DNA of 64,000 nt from Brachionus plicatilis (Eukaryota; Rotifera; Eurotatoria; Ploima; Brachionidae): NCBI GenBank assembly GCA_010279815.1, contig QEOQ01000697.1, positions 96,809-160,808 of the forward strand. The letters are read 5' to 3'. Shown in pieces: positions 1-9,170 of the stretch (position 1 is the stretch's first letter; every line of letters begins with the position of its first letter). The notes beneath the pieces are model-generated. The model had not been told where the DNA came from, searched no databases, and saw nothing but the letters and a program-made list of their open reading frames with translations. Made by a program: the position numbers and the translations under genes.

Positions 1-160
1 CAAATGGCCGCCCGCCAAAAAGTTGGCCGGATTTTTGGCCGCCCGAATATTTTTGGCCGTTTATTTTGGCGGTCTAAAAATTAGGCCGCCAAGCTGGCCG
101 ATCAAGTGGCCGCAAAAAACCGTCCGTGTAATGGACCGGTTTGTCTTGGCCGCATCCAAC
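1..160. repeat. GC-rich palindromic repeat, copy 1 (truncated by window edge)
   Basis: This block is dense in GGCCG/CGGCC words and stands out sharply from the AT-rich surroundings. It ends near GGCCGCATCCAACAC. The same architecture recurs at 57130-57515: both copies contain a segment reading CCGCAAAAAACC, then TGGACCG, then a terminal GCATYCAACACT. The first 16 bases look like the inverted counterpart of TTGGCGGACGGTCATTTG in the second copy. I read it as a non-autonomous foldback element whose left part lies outside the window. The superfamily is not known. Confidence 0.65.
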
Positions 161-768
161 ACTAAATTTTTCTTTTAAGTTTTAATTTTTTTATTTTCTA
201 TAAGTTTCCATTGAACAAACATAAAGTTATTTATTTATAAAAATTTTTTAATGAGAAAATTTCATATTCACTTTGAAGTTGTAGTAAGTTTTTTAGCATA
301 AAGAAAACATAAAATAACCTTAATTTTTAATTAAAGATACATTCTGGACAATAAATGAGAGTTCTTTCCACCCAAATATTCTCTACAAGTTAAAGGCATA
401 TTTTTTGAAGAAAAATTTTTTTAAATGAGAGAGTCTTTTGTGAAAAATTTTTCTTTTTGGTAAGAAATTATGAAAAGTTTGCCACTGAGCTATGGTCTAT
501 ATTTTGGGTCCTTTAGGTTATCAATGAGCTTCCAGGATGATTTTAGAATATTTTATTACTCAACGCTGACGTCTGAAAGATTTATTGCAACTTTAATGAA
601 TTTGATCAAAATTTTATAAAATTCGGATCTACTAGCGGATTTTGATGAGCCCTTTGAATTATCACAGGGATCAGAAAAAAATTAAGTGTAAAATTAAATA
701 TTAGAAATAATAACACTAAGATAGAATATTTCATGTTGGAAGGTTGAAATTGTTGAATTTATTTTGTT

Positions 769-1212
769 TTAAATTTGACTCAGTGAAAAGTCAATTTGGG
801 AAAAATCATCGAATATTTTTACTACAATATTAAATTTAGTGAAAAAATGGCTCATTGAGGCAATGTGAAATTTTAATACAAAAATTTCAATACAAAAAGC
901 AAAAACTCTATAATTTTGCAAGTACTCTGCAATTTTCTGTAAAATGCACACCATCAATAACTATTTGATCAAAATACGCAATAAATTGAAGAATTCGTTT
1001 GTATAAATTTGTTCAATATTGTGATGTTTACAGAACCATTTTTGAACAATTAGAAAAAAAATTCTAAAGTTTTTACTTTTTGTACTGTAATTTTTGTATA
1101 AAAAATTGAGATTGCCCTCATCGACAATTAGTCCAATCTCTTTTTCGTTTTTGTAGAAACTACCAACACAATTAGTCAGGGCTTTACTTTTGCACAAAAG
1201 AAAAAGACTCAA
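769..1212 (-). pseudogene. possible decayed coding fragment
   Basis: On the minus strand two reading frames (1212-961 and 957-769) lie in the same frame, separated by one TAG stop at 963-961. Together they span about 145 codons, and part of the translation looks protein-like rather than low complexity. No family is recognised, no splice structure is evident, and chance open frames are common in AT-rich DNA. It may be a relic of a transposon protein or may be meaningless. Confidence 0.15.
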
Positions 1213-1248
1213 GCCTGGAACTTGGTATTTTCAGTGTACTTTTCACCT

Positions 1249-1310
1249 TATTATTATTATTATTATTTATTGATTTAGGCCTCATAGGCAAAATAAAAAA
1301 AAATATGAAA
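1249..1310 (+). repeat. TTA microsatellite plus short dispersed repeat (GCCTCATAGGC type)
   Basis: A (TTA)n run leads into TTTAGGCCTCATAGGCAAAA and then an A-rich tail. A related unit sits at about 42625-42680, where a TTATT run leads to AAGCCTCAAAGGCAAAA and an A-rich tail. The core is a tiny hairpin (GCCT/AGGC). It may be the end of a SINE or other transposon. Confidence 0.4.
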
Positions 1311-1372
1311 AAAGTTAAGTAAAATAAATAAAAAAAAAATATTATTTTATTATTATTTTTTAGGAGTAAAAT

Positions 1373-1620
1373 CCAGAGTTGTTTAAAAGTTTCAAAAAAA
1401 AGTCTAAGTTCGGACTTTTTTTTCTAAATTTGCTAGATCAGGCTTCATATCAAAAAATTTATATACTCTTGGGTTGTCTAATGCAATAGATCTCCATATA
1501 TCAGAATTTTCTTGCAATTTTAGCATAAATGTCTTCTCAGACAATTCTTCTTCAGTATTCAAAATTTTAAAGCCTGGACTTGGACTTGACTTGAGACTAG
1601 TGACTTTTAAACAACTCTGG
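1373..1620. mobile_element. 248-bp inverted-repeat transposon (MITE-like)
   Basis: The element begins CCAGAGTTGTTTAAAAGT and ends with its exact reverse complement, giving an 18-bp perfect terminal inverted repeat. The hexamer TAAAAT flanks both sides (1367-1372 and 1621-1626), consistent with a target-site duplication. The interior carries repeated AAGTCYRAGT/TCGGACTT words and no open frame. Partial relatives occur at 36474-36592, 56779-56908 and, more diverged, about 16770-16860. It is therefore a dispersed non-autonomous family. Confidence 0.75.
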
Positions 1621-1626
1621 TAAAAT

Positions 1627-2462
1627 TTATATTTCGGGAGCTTCTCATTTTCATATTGATTGCTTAAAAATTATAGAAAAAGTAATGCATAAAGCCTCAG
1701 CTTTTTTTTAGAAAAAAATTTATCAATAGTCACGGATGTTGATAGTATTAAATTTGATACCATCAACTTCTGTGATTTTGAAGACGTCTAGTTTAGGAAG
1801 TTGTGAAAATTTTTATTTGATTGAAAATGAAAATAATTCATAAAGAAAATTTTCTAAAGATATAATTTATTTTAGATTTTATGACGCAAAAATTTTTGCA
1901 AATGTAAACTTTTTTTAATTTTGTTCAGGTAAAAAAATTAACAAAACAAATTGGAAACCAAGCTTTAAAAATAAGGATTATTTTTTCAAAACCATAGATT
2001 ATTTAGTGATTTTTTTGTTTAATTTTAAGTTTATTAAAGTATACTATCGATCTGAAAAATATTTCAGTAATTTAAGGTTTTTCAAAGAAAATCTTGTTAC
2101 CATCGATTTTTATGACCTAGAAATTTTATGAATAGAATAATTAGAGAAAAATTTAGAGTCACACGACTATAAATTAATCAAAAAGTGTAGCAGCAAAACT
2201 ATTTTTTAAAAAGAAAATTTTCTAGAAATTCTATCTTTTACTAAGTAATGCACACAATTTGAGAAGGGGTACATGAGTCGCTTTGCCTCTAGTTTATATA
2301 CAGCAAAATATATCAGTTTTATTATAATAAAGATAAACGATAGGAGAGAATTTTTATCTAATAAAAAATTTTTGTCGAATTTTCTTTTGAAAAATGCTAA
2401 GTCACAACATTTTAATCGAATGAAATATTTCACATTATATTAAATATTTTATTATTTAAAAA
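1627..2462. other. intergenic, no gene seen
   Basis: AT-rich sequence with homopolymer runs. I see no supported exon; the longest open frame (2433-2206, minus) has no recognisable content. Confidence 0.5.
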
Positions 2463-2473
2463 GATTCTTTTAG
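2463..2473 (+). promoter_or_regulatory. acceptor-like site upstream of peroxiredoxin start
   Basis: GATTCTTTTAG lies 27 nt before the ATG at 2501. It could be the 3' end of a 5'-UTR intron or a spliced-leader trans-splice acceptor; the sequence alone does not decide. Confidence 0.35.
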
Positions 2474-2500
2474 ATATCTATAAATTAAAAATTTAAAAAA

Positions 2501-3203
2501 ATGGCTCAAACTCAAATAGGAAAACCAGCTCCATACTTCAAAGCTACTGCAGTAGTCGATGGGCAATTCAAAGAAATTTCTCTGGATGATTATAAAGGAA
2601 AATATCTCGTCTTGTTCTTTTACCCATTAGATTTGTAAATATAATTTTTTTCATAGAAATAATTTTATCAAATTTTTTTTTCTATAAAGCACATTTGTCT
2701 GTCCAACTGAAATCATCAGTTTCTCAGACCGAGTTGAAGAATTCAGATCAATCGGCTGTGAAGTTGTTGCAGCCAGCACTGATTCGGAATTTTCACATTT
2801 AGCTTGGTAATTTTGAAACAGCATTTATTTGAAAAAAAATAAATTAAATTATTAAAAAAAAAGGATCAACACCCCAAGAAAGCAAGGAGGTCTAGGAAAG
2901 ATGAACATTCCAATTTTGGCTGACAAGACTCAAGACATCTCTAGAAGATACGGGGTTCTGAAAGACGATGAAGGTGTTGCTTTCCGTGGATTGTTTTTGA
3001 TCGATGGAAATGGAAATTTGCGTCAAATAACTATCAATGATTTGCCAGTTGGTCGATCAGTTGATGAAACTCTCAGATTGGTTCAAGCTTTTCAATTTAC
3101 TGATGTTCATGGTGAAGTTTGCCCAGCTAACTGGAAACCAGGCAAGAAAACAATGAAGGCTGATCCATCTAAATCAAAGGAATATTTTGAGGCTACAAAT
3201 TAA
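2501..3203 (+). CDS. PRDX: typical 2-Cys peroxiredoxin (Prx1/2 type)
   Basis: Thiol peroxidase that reduces hydrogen peroxide and organic hydroperoxides using thioredoxin, normally as a cytosolic decamer. Exons: 2501-2634, 2690-2806, 2864-3203 (introns of 55 and 57 nt); they join to 196 residues, close to the usual 199. The peroxidatic cysteine is Cys49 in the PLDFTFVCPT motif and the resolving cysteine is Cys170 in EVCPANW. GGLG (92-95) and the C-terminal YF (191-192) are both present, so it is predicted to be of the hyperoxidation-sensitive eukaryotic type. There is no signal or transit peptide, which argues against the PRDX3 and PRDX4 classes. The start is fixed by the family N-terminus ([13 protein letters not shown] at residues 6-18). 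AATAAA at 3302-3307 follows the stop. It is convergent with FUT8. Confidence 0.95.
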
Positions 3204-3723
3204 AAAATATTTTATCAGACTGAATTTTTTGAAATTTTAATACATTGACTTTATTTTAAATTTTTTCTTAAAAGTAGTATATTTAATATTCTTCTTTGTT
3301 TAATAAATCTTAACCGTATATTCTTTTTTTAATTTATGTTACCAATTTTTAATCGAGAGAATAAAGCAGAGATAGCATGTTTTGAGCAGAACATTTATGA
3401 AAATTTATATCATGAATTTGTTAAAATTTTATCAAGCTTGTTTAGAAAAATTCAAAAGATTGAGCAACAATGATTTTTTTTCATCGAGATCCTTAGTAAC
3501 ATTTGGTCAAAATAAATTTTTCAATAAATTATTTTTGAAAATATGCTTTACTTTATAATATCCATAAGATATATAGCTTCCAACTTTCAACCATCTTTTT
3601 TTATTCCTTTAATTTATTTGATTTATTTAAATTTTTATTTATATTCAATTAATTTTATGTATTACAAGCATATTTGTTAGTTTATAATTAATAAAATAGA
3701 TACAAATTTAAATTTTTTTATTT
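3204..3723. other. intergenic between convergent genes
   Basis: Holds the 3' ends of peroxiredoxin (plus; AATAAA at 3302-3307) and FUT8 (minus; an AATAAA on the minus strand directly after its stop). No other feature is seen. Confidence 0.6.
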
Positions 3724-5718
3724 TCAAAATGAATCGATTGTCTTTTTTACTTTGTACGACGGAAAAATACCATCTTTTAGAGTTCGCAAATTTTTCCCTT
3801 TAGAATATCCATCCCAGTGATTTCCAGCAATTTCAACAAGATCACCTTTTCTGAGTTCTATTTCCCCTAAATCAGTATTCGGTATGTGATCCAACACTGC
3901 TATCACATTTTGTCTTAATTGACCACCAAAATAATAAATATCGTCCAACGATTTGAAACGCCAAGAGCCATCCGGGTACCTGGTCTGCTGAATTTCATAT
4001 GCAATGCGACACACTTGAGAAGATAAGGTGCACACTAAAAAATCACATTGCGACAAAAAATAAATATCTAAAATGATCCCTTGAGCTGATTCTGGTGAGT
4101 ATCGGTTATTAAGCGAGGCTGTTTGTGCATTTAATTCATCCATTATAAAGTTGTAGTTCGGATACCTAAATAGTTTTTGTTTGAAATAAATAAGCTAGAA
4201 ATAATTAAAAAAAACTTTTCTTTTGCTTCTTTAATTACTGATAAATCATCGGTGGCTAAATAGACCCGTCGTAAATGTTTTTTAGATTTTTCTAAGTCGC
4301 GCAAATCAAAAAAATTTTTGACATGGTTCATATACTCATTTAGGTCATGGAAAGATGCCTCAGTACCAATTTTATCCGTTCTCCTCACATGAACTCTTCA
4401 TCCAAGAAACAGTATAAAAGTTTAAATTTAATTTTAAATTTTACCCTACACAAGGTGTTAGAAACCCTGATTTTTTTTGTCTATCTTCAACAATTTTTGA
4501 AAATTTTTGATTAAATCGCATCAGATAAGATAAAATTTGACCTGCCCACCAGACAAAGGGATCACCATGAAATCTACTTAAAGTGTCCATGTATTTTTTT
4601 GGAATGCTTAATGGGAAAAATTCAGGTTTTTGTGCTACCATGTCTATAATCGGCAAACGTATCACATCAGCTGTTTCGTATTGGTTTCCTTTAAAAAAAA
4701 TTTTTTTCGTTTTTAATAATTTTAAAACCATTTATTTAAATTATTTATTTGTTAATTTAAATATAAATTACCATTCCATTCTACACCGTATTCATTTATT
4801 TTAATACATTTATCACTAAGTGGCCTAAAATATGCTTCAAAGCCATCTGAATTGTAGCGCCATCCAGCTGAGTCAAGTATTAAAGTTCGATTCAAAAAGT
4901 AAGAAGTAATAAAACAATACATAACGTGATGCATTTGGCATCCAAAACCACATGATTTATTTAAGTCACAAATAACTTTTTTTTGTCTGTCACAATCACT
5001 TGGGTTTTGTCGTTGGTAGAACTCTTTTTGAAGCTTTAGTGCCAAAAATTCAGATTCCATTCTACGCCATTCTCCTAAATTATCACTATTCGATAAATTT
5101 CCCAATTGAATGAGCAAAAAACTTCAAATTATACAAGTAAATTTTGAATCAAATTTATTTGATGTTTTTTACTCAATTCGATCCTGAAAATTTGGCTCAA
5201 TAAGCGAAATTTTTTTGCCCAACAAAGAGTCGTTTTTTAACTTTAAAAGATTATTTTTCACAAAATAAGATAGATCCTTAATATCATCGAATATTTTGCG
5301 CCTGAGGCCTTCAAACTTTTCACTTGGATCTTTAATTAAAAATTTGAATATAATTTTTTTTTGGTTAATGGGCTTACATCGATCTGAATTTATCCAATTG
5401 ATGCCATTGCTATTTTTGTATAGAAATTTTGCTTTATATCTAAAAATCAATTTGTTAAAATAAATTAGCAAGACAAGACTAAATATACTACTTAAGACTT
5501 CTTATAATGATTTCATTTTCTCGATTTTTTATTTCTAGATGGTTTAAGTGCTTTTCAGCTTCTTTAATTCTCTGCTTTAAAATTTTGATTTCATTTTGGT
5601 CACAGCGAATCGTTTGATTATTTGATTGAATAAAATTTTTGTTCGACAAAATAAACCACAAACCAAGAAACCAAATAAGAACAAAAAATGTCGAAACATT
5701 GATTAAACTTTGCTTCAT
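3724..5718 (-). CDS. FUT8: alpha-1,6-fucosyltransferase (FUT8)
   Basis: Golgi type II enzyme that transfers fucose from GDP-fucose to the innermost GlcNAc of N-glycans (core fucosylation, family GT23). Exons on the minus strand: 5718-5492, 5439-5173, 5121-4772, 4688-4445, 4395-4216, 4165-3724. The five introns are 50-83 nt, and the model gives 569 residues (human about 575). Residues 8-27 form the signal anchor, followed by a Lys/Glu-rich coiled-coil stem. The GT23 core includes [21 protein letters not shown] and GVHVRRTDK (363-371, with the paired arginines 367-368 that contact GDP-fucose). YLATDD and [15 protein letters not shown] follow. The C-terminal SH3-like domain carries [17 protein letters not shown]. 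Junctions were set by conservation, for example KEKYPNYNF across the last intron. All diagnostic motifs are intact. Confidence 0.95.
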
Positions 5719-6300
5719 TTAATCGAATTTGCAAAAAGAAAATAAATTTTCTAATATTAAATTAAATTTAAATTAACATCTAATTTTTTAAATTTCAATT
5801 GAAAAAATATTTAGGATACTCTAGTTATATTTTTTGAATAAAAGTATTAAATGTTGTATCTCAAAATTCAGATAGGATTATTTAATTTAGCTAAGAACCA
5901 AGTTAAAAATAGAAAAAAAATCATAGCATAATGTTTTTGAATTTTTGTTTTATTTATTATTTCGACTAAATTACGCTCAATAAAAACTTAATAAGAAAAA
6001 ACTTGGATACTTTTGAAACTAGAAATTTGTTATGAGAAATTGTTTAATTCATCCATTAATTTAATAAAATACTTTGAAATTAATTATTCTAGTTTCATCT
6101 CTATTAAAATTAAAATTAATATAAAACACATTTCCAATTAAATTTTGTCTAAGAAATATAAACAAAATCGTAATTTCAAAAAAAATGCCTAATAGTCTAA
6201 TTTTAGCAGAGTTAGATCGAAATATATGAAAAAAAATCAATATATTACAAAAAAATCTCACATTAAAGAAAAAAGACTTTTATTTTTTTTATTTACTTTT
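5719..6300. other. intergenic, no gene seen
   Basis: AT-rich DNA upstream of FUT8. An open frame at 6261-6061 (minus) is low-complexity and not credible as a gene. Confidence 0.5.
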
Positions 6301-6311
6301 ATTTATTAATT

Positions 6312-6555
6312 AAGAATCGTGAAGAAGATGCTCTTAATAAAATTAATATTCAAGCTGCATCATTAGTTATTAAGACTTTATTTCAATTTGCTATATTTTA
6401 TAAAAAAAATATCTAATGCATCTCAAAGTAGTCTGGAGTTTTATAATGCAATTAAATGGATTGAATCGTGCTTGGATTTTACATGCCTCTCAGATGTTGC
6501 TACTCCAATTAAAAAATTGGCAATGATGCGACAAAAAACTTACAGTCTCTAAAAT
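6312..6555 (+). pseudogene. possible decayed or fragmentary coding sequence
   Basis: Two plus-strand frames join if one base is shifted in the A-run near 6400-6410. The first reads about 30 codons from KNREEDALNKINIQ; the second runs about 50 codons, including ASQSSLEFYNAIKWIESCLD, and ends at TAA near 6552. The composition is more protein-like (Trp, Cys, Met, helical pattern) than the surroundings. I do not recognise a family. It could be an exon of an unseen gene, a pseudogene or chance. Confidence 0.25.
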
Positions 6556-7119
6556 GCTAAACAAATCAAAATTAAATCTTTTTTTTTAAAAATCTTTTAC
6601 TGCCGATGAAAACAAGTCGATCTTAAAAAAAGAATTATTTGGCTGAACTTTTAAAAAACTAACAATCCATTTCAAAAGAAATTATATATATAATTCAGAA
6701 TTGGGAATATCTCTAAAAGATGAATTTACATTATTTCTGTCAAAGATTATGTAATGAAAAAATTATTTAAAGTTAAAAGACTAATAGTTCTTATAAGATT
6801 TAAGGATTTTTTAATTTTCTTTAATTTTAAGCCAATAATTGATTTTATGAGAATAAAATAAATGAATCTGTGAAACAAATAAACACAATGCTTTAAGTTT
6901 TAATTTGGATAAAAATGGCTTTTTTGTCATTTTTGATATCTAATATGATAAATAATGTTTTCAAAAAAATTTATTATGTTATTTACTTATTTAGATTGAA
7001 GAAGTAGGCTTAATTTTTAATTTTTACTTAAATTAAAATTGTTATTGCTAACTGTTAAAATAAATATTATTATGAAATAAAGCTAGAGGCCTTAAATTTT
7101 TTATCGGGAACAATTTCCT

Positions 7120-7216
7120 TACCTTCACTAATATATTTCTATATCTTCACTAATATATTTCCATATCTTCACTTATATATTTCCATATCTTCATATTTCC
7201 ATATTTCCATATCAAT
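7120..7216. repeat. tandem repeat, about 26-bp unit
   Basis: About three copies of a unit reading TATATTTCCATATCTTCACT, followed by shorter ATATTTCC copies. The copies are slightly diverged. It is a simple minisatellite. Confidence 0.7.
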
Positions 7217-7949
7217 TTTAGATGATTTTTTGAAGATGCTAGGTAATGTAATTTTTTAAGTCACCAGAATTTTTATTTAAGTTGATTAATTGATTTATTT
7301 AAGGAGATCAAATTTTAAATTATAAATTATGTAATAAGTGATTGTATTATGTGACAAAGGTATAGGTCTTTTCTTTCAAGTATTTTAAATCTTGAATGTC
7401 TTCAATTAGAAGAAACCATATATATATAAAAGATGACTTAGTTACCTTTTAATGAAAATATTAAAAATAAAAATCTTTAAAACCAAAAATATCCTTTGGC
7501 TATTCCTATTATTCCTTTGACTGCTTTTTTAAAACTTATTTTATGATCTTTTTATTTTAATAAGTGCTATCATAAATAAAGAAAATCATGAAATAGGAAA
7601 ACCTTGAACGTTTGTGAACTGTTTTTTTAATCAAAAACAAATTATATTAATAAAATAAATATATTAACAGAATAATTTGAATAATTATCTAATTTTTTTT
7701 ATTTGAAAAAAATTTAAAATTAAAAAAAAAAGTACGATATGAATCAAAAATCAATTTAAATCTTATTGATGTTTTGTTTTTTGTCTTATTTTTGGAAGAA
7801 TTTTTGTTAAATTTGGATTTGAACTACACAAAAATTTCACAAAACCCCTCACAAATACTTTCAATATTAACTAGAGTGGTTTAAAGTTCCGACAGAGTAT
7901 GTGAAAAAATTGATTGAATCTATGTCAAAAAGAGTTTTGGGTTGTTAAA

Positions 7950-8063
7950 CAGTATTGATTTGACATGATGATATTGGTAATTTTTACGTAAATTTTCGAA
8001 TTTTTTCGAAAAATTTACGAAATTTATCGAAAAAATTACCACAATCATGTCATATCAATACTG
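7950..8063. repeat. 114-bp foldback (inverted repeat)
   Basis: The left arm starts CAGTATTGATTTGACATGAT and the right arm ends ATCATGTCATATCAATACTG, its near-exact reverse complement. The arms continue through GGTAATTTTT and AAAAATTACC. The centre is further self-complementary around TTTCGAA. It is a likely small hairpin-type non-autonomous element. No flanking target duplication is obvious. Confidence 0.6.
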
Positions 8064-8199
8064 AAACACCAAAGTAAGTCATTTCAAATATTAAATTATA
8101 AAAATTTCTAAACTTTTGCAACATACTGTTTATCATAACTTATTTTACTTTTATCTTTTTTTTTTACTTAACATTTTTATTTTTTTTTTGTTTTTTTTT

Positions 8200-8250
8200 T
8201 TTTGTTATCTGAAGGAGCTTTAGCTCAACAGAGATAAAACAAATAATACT
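8200..8250 (+). repeat. short dispersed repeat with GAGC-GCTC hairpin, copy 1
   Basis: After a long T-run comes CTGAAGGAGCTTTAGCTC, then an AGATAAAACAAATA tail. Similar units lie at 25005-25050 and, inverted, 56685-56735. It is short, A-tailed and dispersed, possibly the end of a SINE or DNA element. Confidence 0.45.
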
Positions 8251-8374
8251 AAAAATAATCAAAAATTATTACATTTGATACATTTTCATAAAAGGAAATA
8301 TTTAAAAAACAACAAAATGTAAATTTTCTTTTTTTCAAAAAAATTGCCACTCAAATTAAGTGCATTTGATTTTT

Positions 8375-8842
8375 GGCAAATTGAAGTTTAAAGATCAAGA
8401 TCAAAAGATCAAAATATAAATTTTTTAAAAATAGAGAAAAAATTTTTTTTTCAAAAGCAATTACTTGACTTATGTGATGTCAAGTTTATTTTCATATTTA
8501 AAATTTTAAAATGTCCCTTTTTATTTAACTTAAATAGGTTTCAAATATTTTAATTGATTTTAATAAAAAATTACTTTTAAAGACAAAAAAATTAACTGTT
8601 TTAAAACTTAAAATTTATTAAAGTTGAAAAACAAAATTATTTCAGTTTGAATGAATGGATATAAAAGTTATAAATTTGAATTTGTGAATTAACTTAACCT
8701 GAATTTTTTAAATTACTGATTGTTTTTGTTAAATAAATCAAAATATCAAATATAATATTATTAAAATCATTAGATTAATTAAGTTTTAAAATTTTAAATG
8801 GTCGTTTTGATCTTAAAATTTGATCTGGAACTTCAATTTGCC
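8375..8842. mobile_element. GGCAA-type DNA element, copy A (468 bp)
   Basis: The left end is GGCAAATTGAAGTTTAAAGA; the right end is the inverse of GGCAAATTGAAGTTCCAGAT, so the terminal inverted repeats agree over about 16 bp. GATC words cluster just inside both ends. It belongs with copies at 29041-29555 and about 36592-36876. No open frame is present. The flanking T-runs make the target duplication unclear in this copy. Confidence 0.65.
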
Positions 8843-9170
8843 AAATTTTTTTACAGCGCAATGTGCAAAAATCGTTTACAGAAAATTCACCCAGACAAAA
8901 AACCACACATCAATTGAATCTGCATTTCAAAAAATAAGCGCTCAATGCATTCACAGGCCCGTGAATAGTCTCGACATACAGAAATCTTAAACTCTAAATT
9001 TTCTTGCAACAACAACCTCAATAAATTATGATTGTAATACTAATTTTTAAGTCTGTTCATATATTAAAAAAAAGTCAGCCATTTATAAACTATAACCAAC
9101 AAAAATCTCCAATTCAAAAATAAATTTATCATTTTTTTCAATAAAAAAAAAAAAAAAAATCAATCCAATA

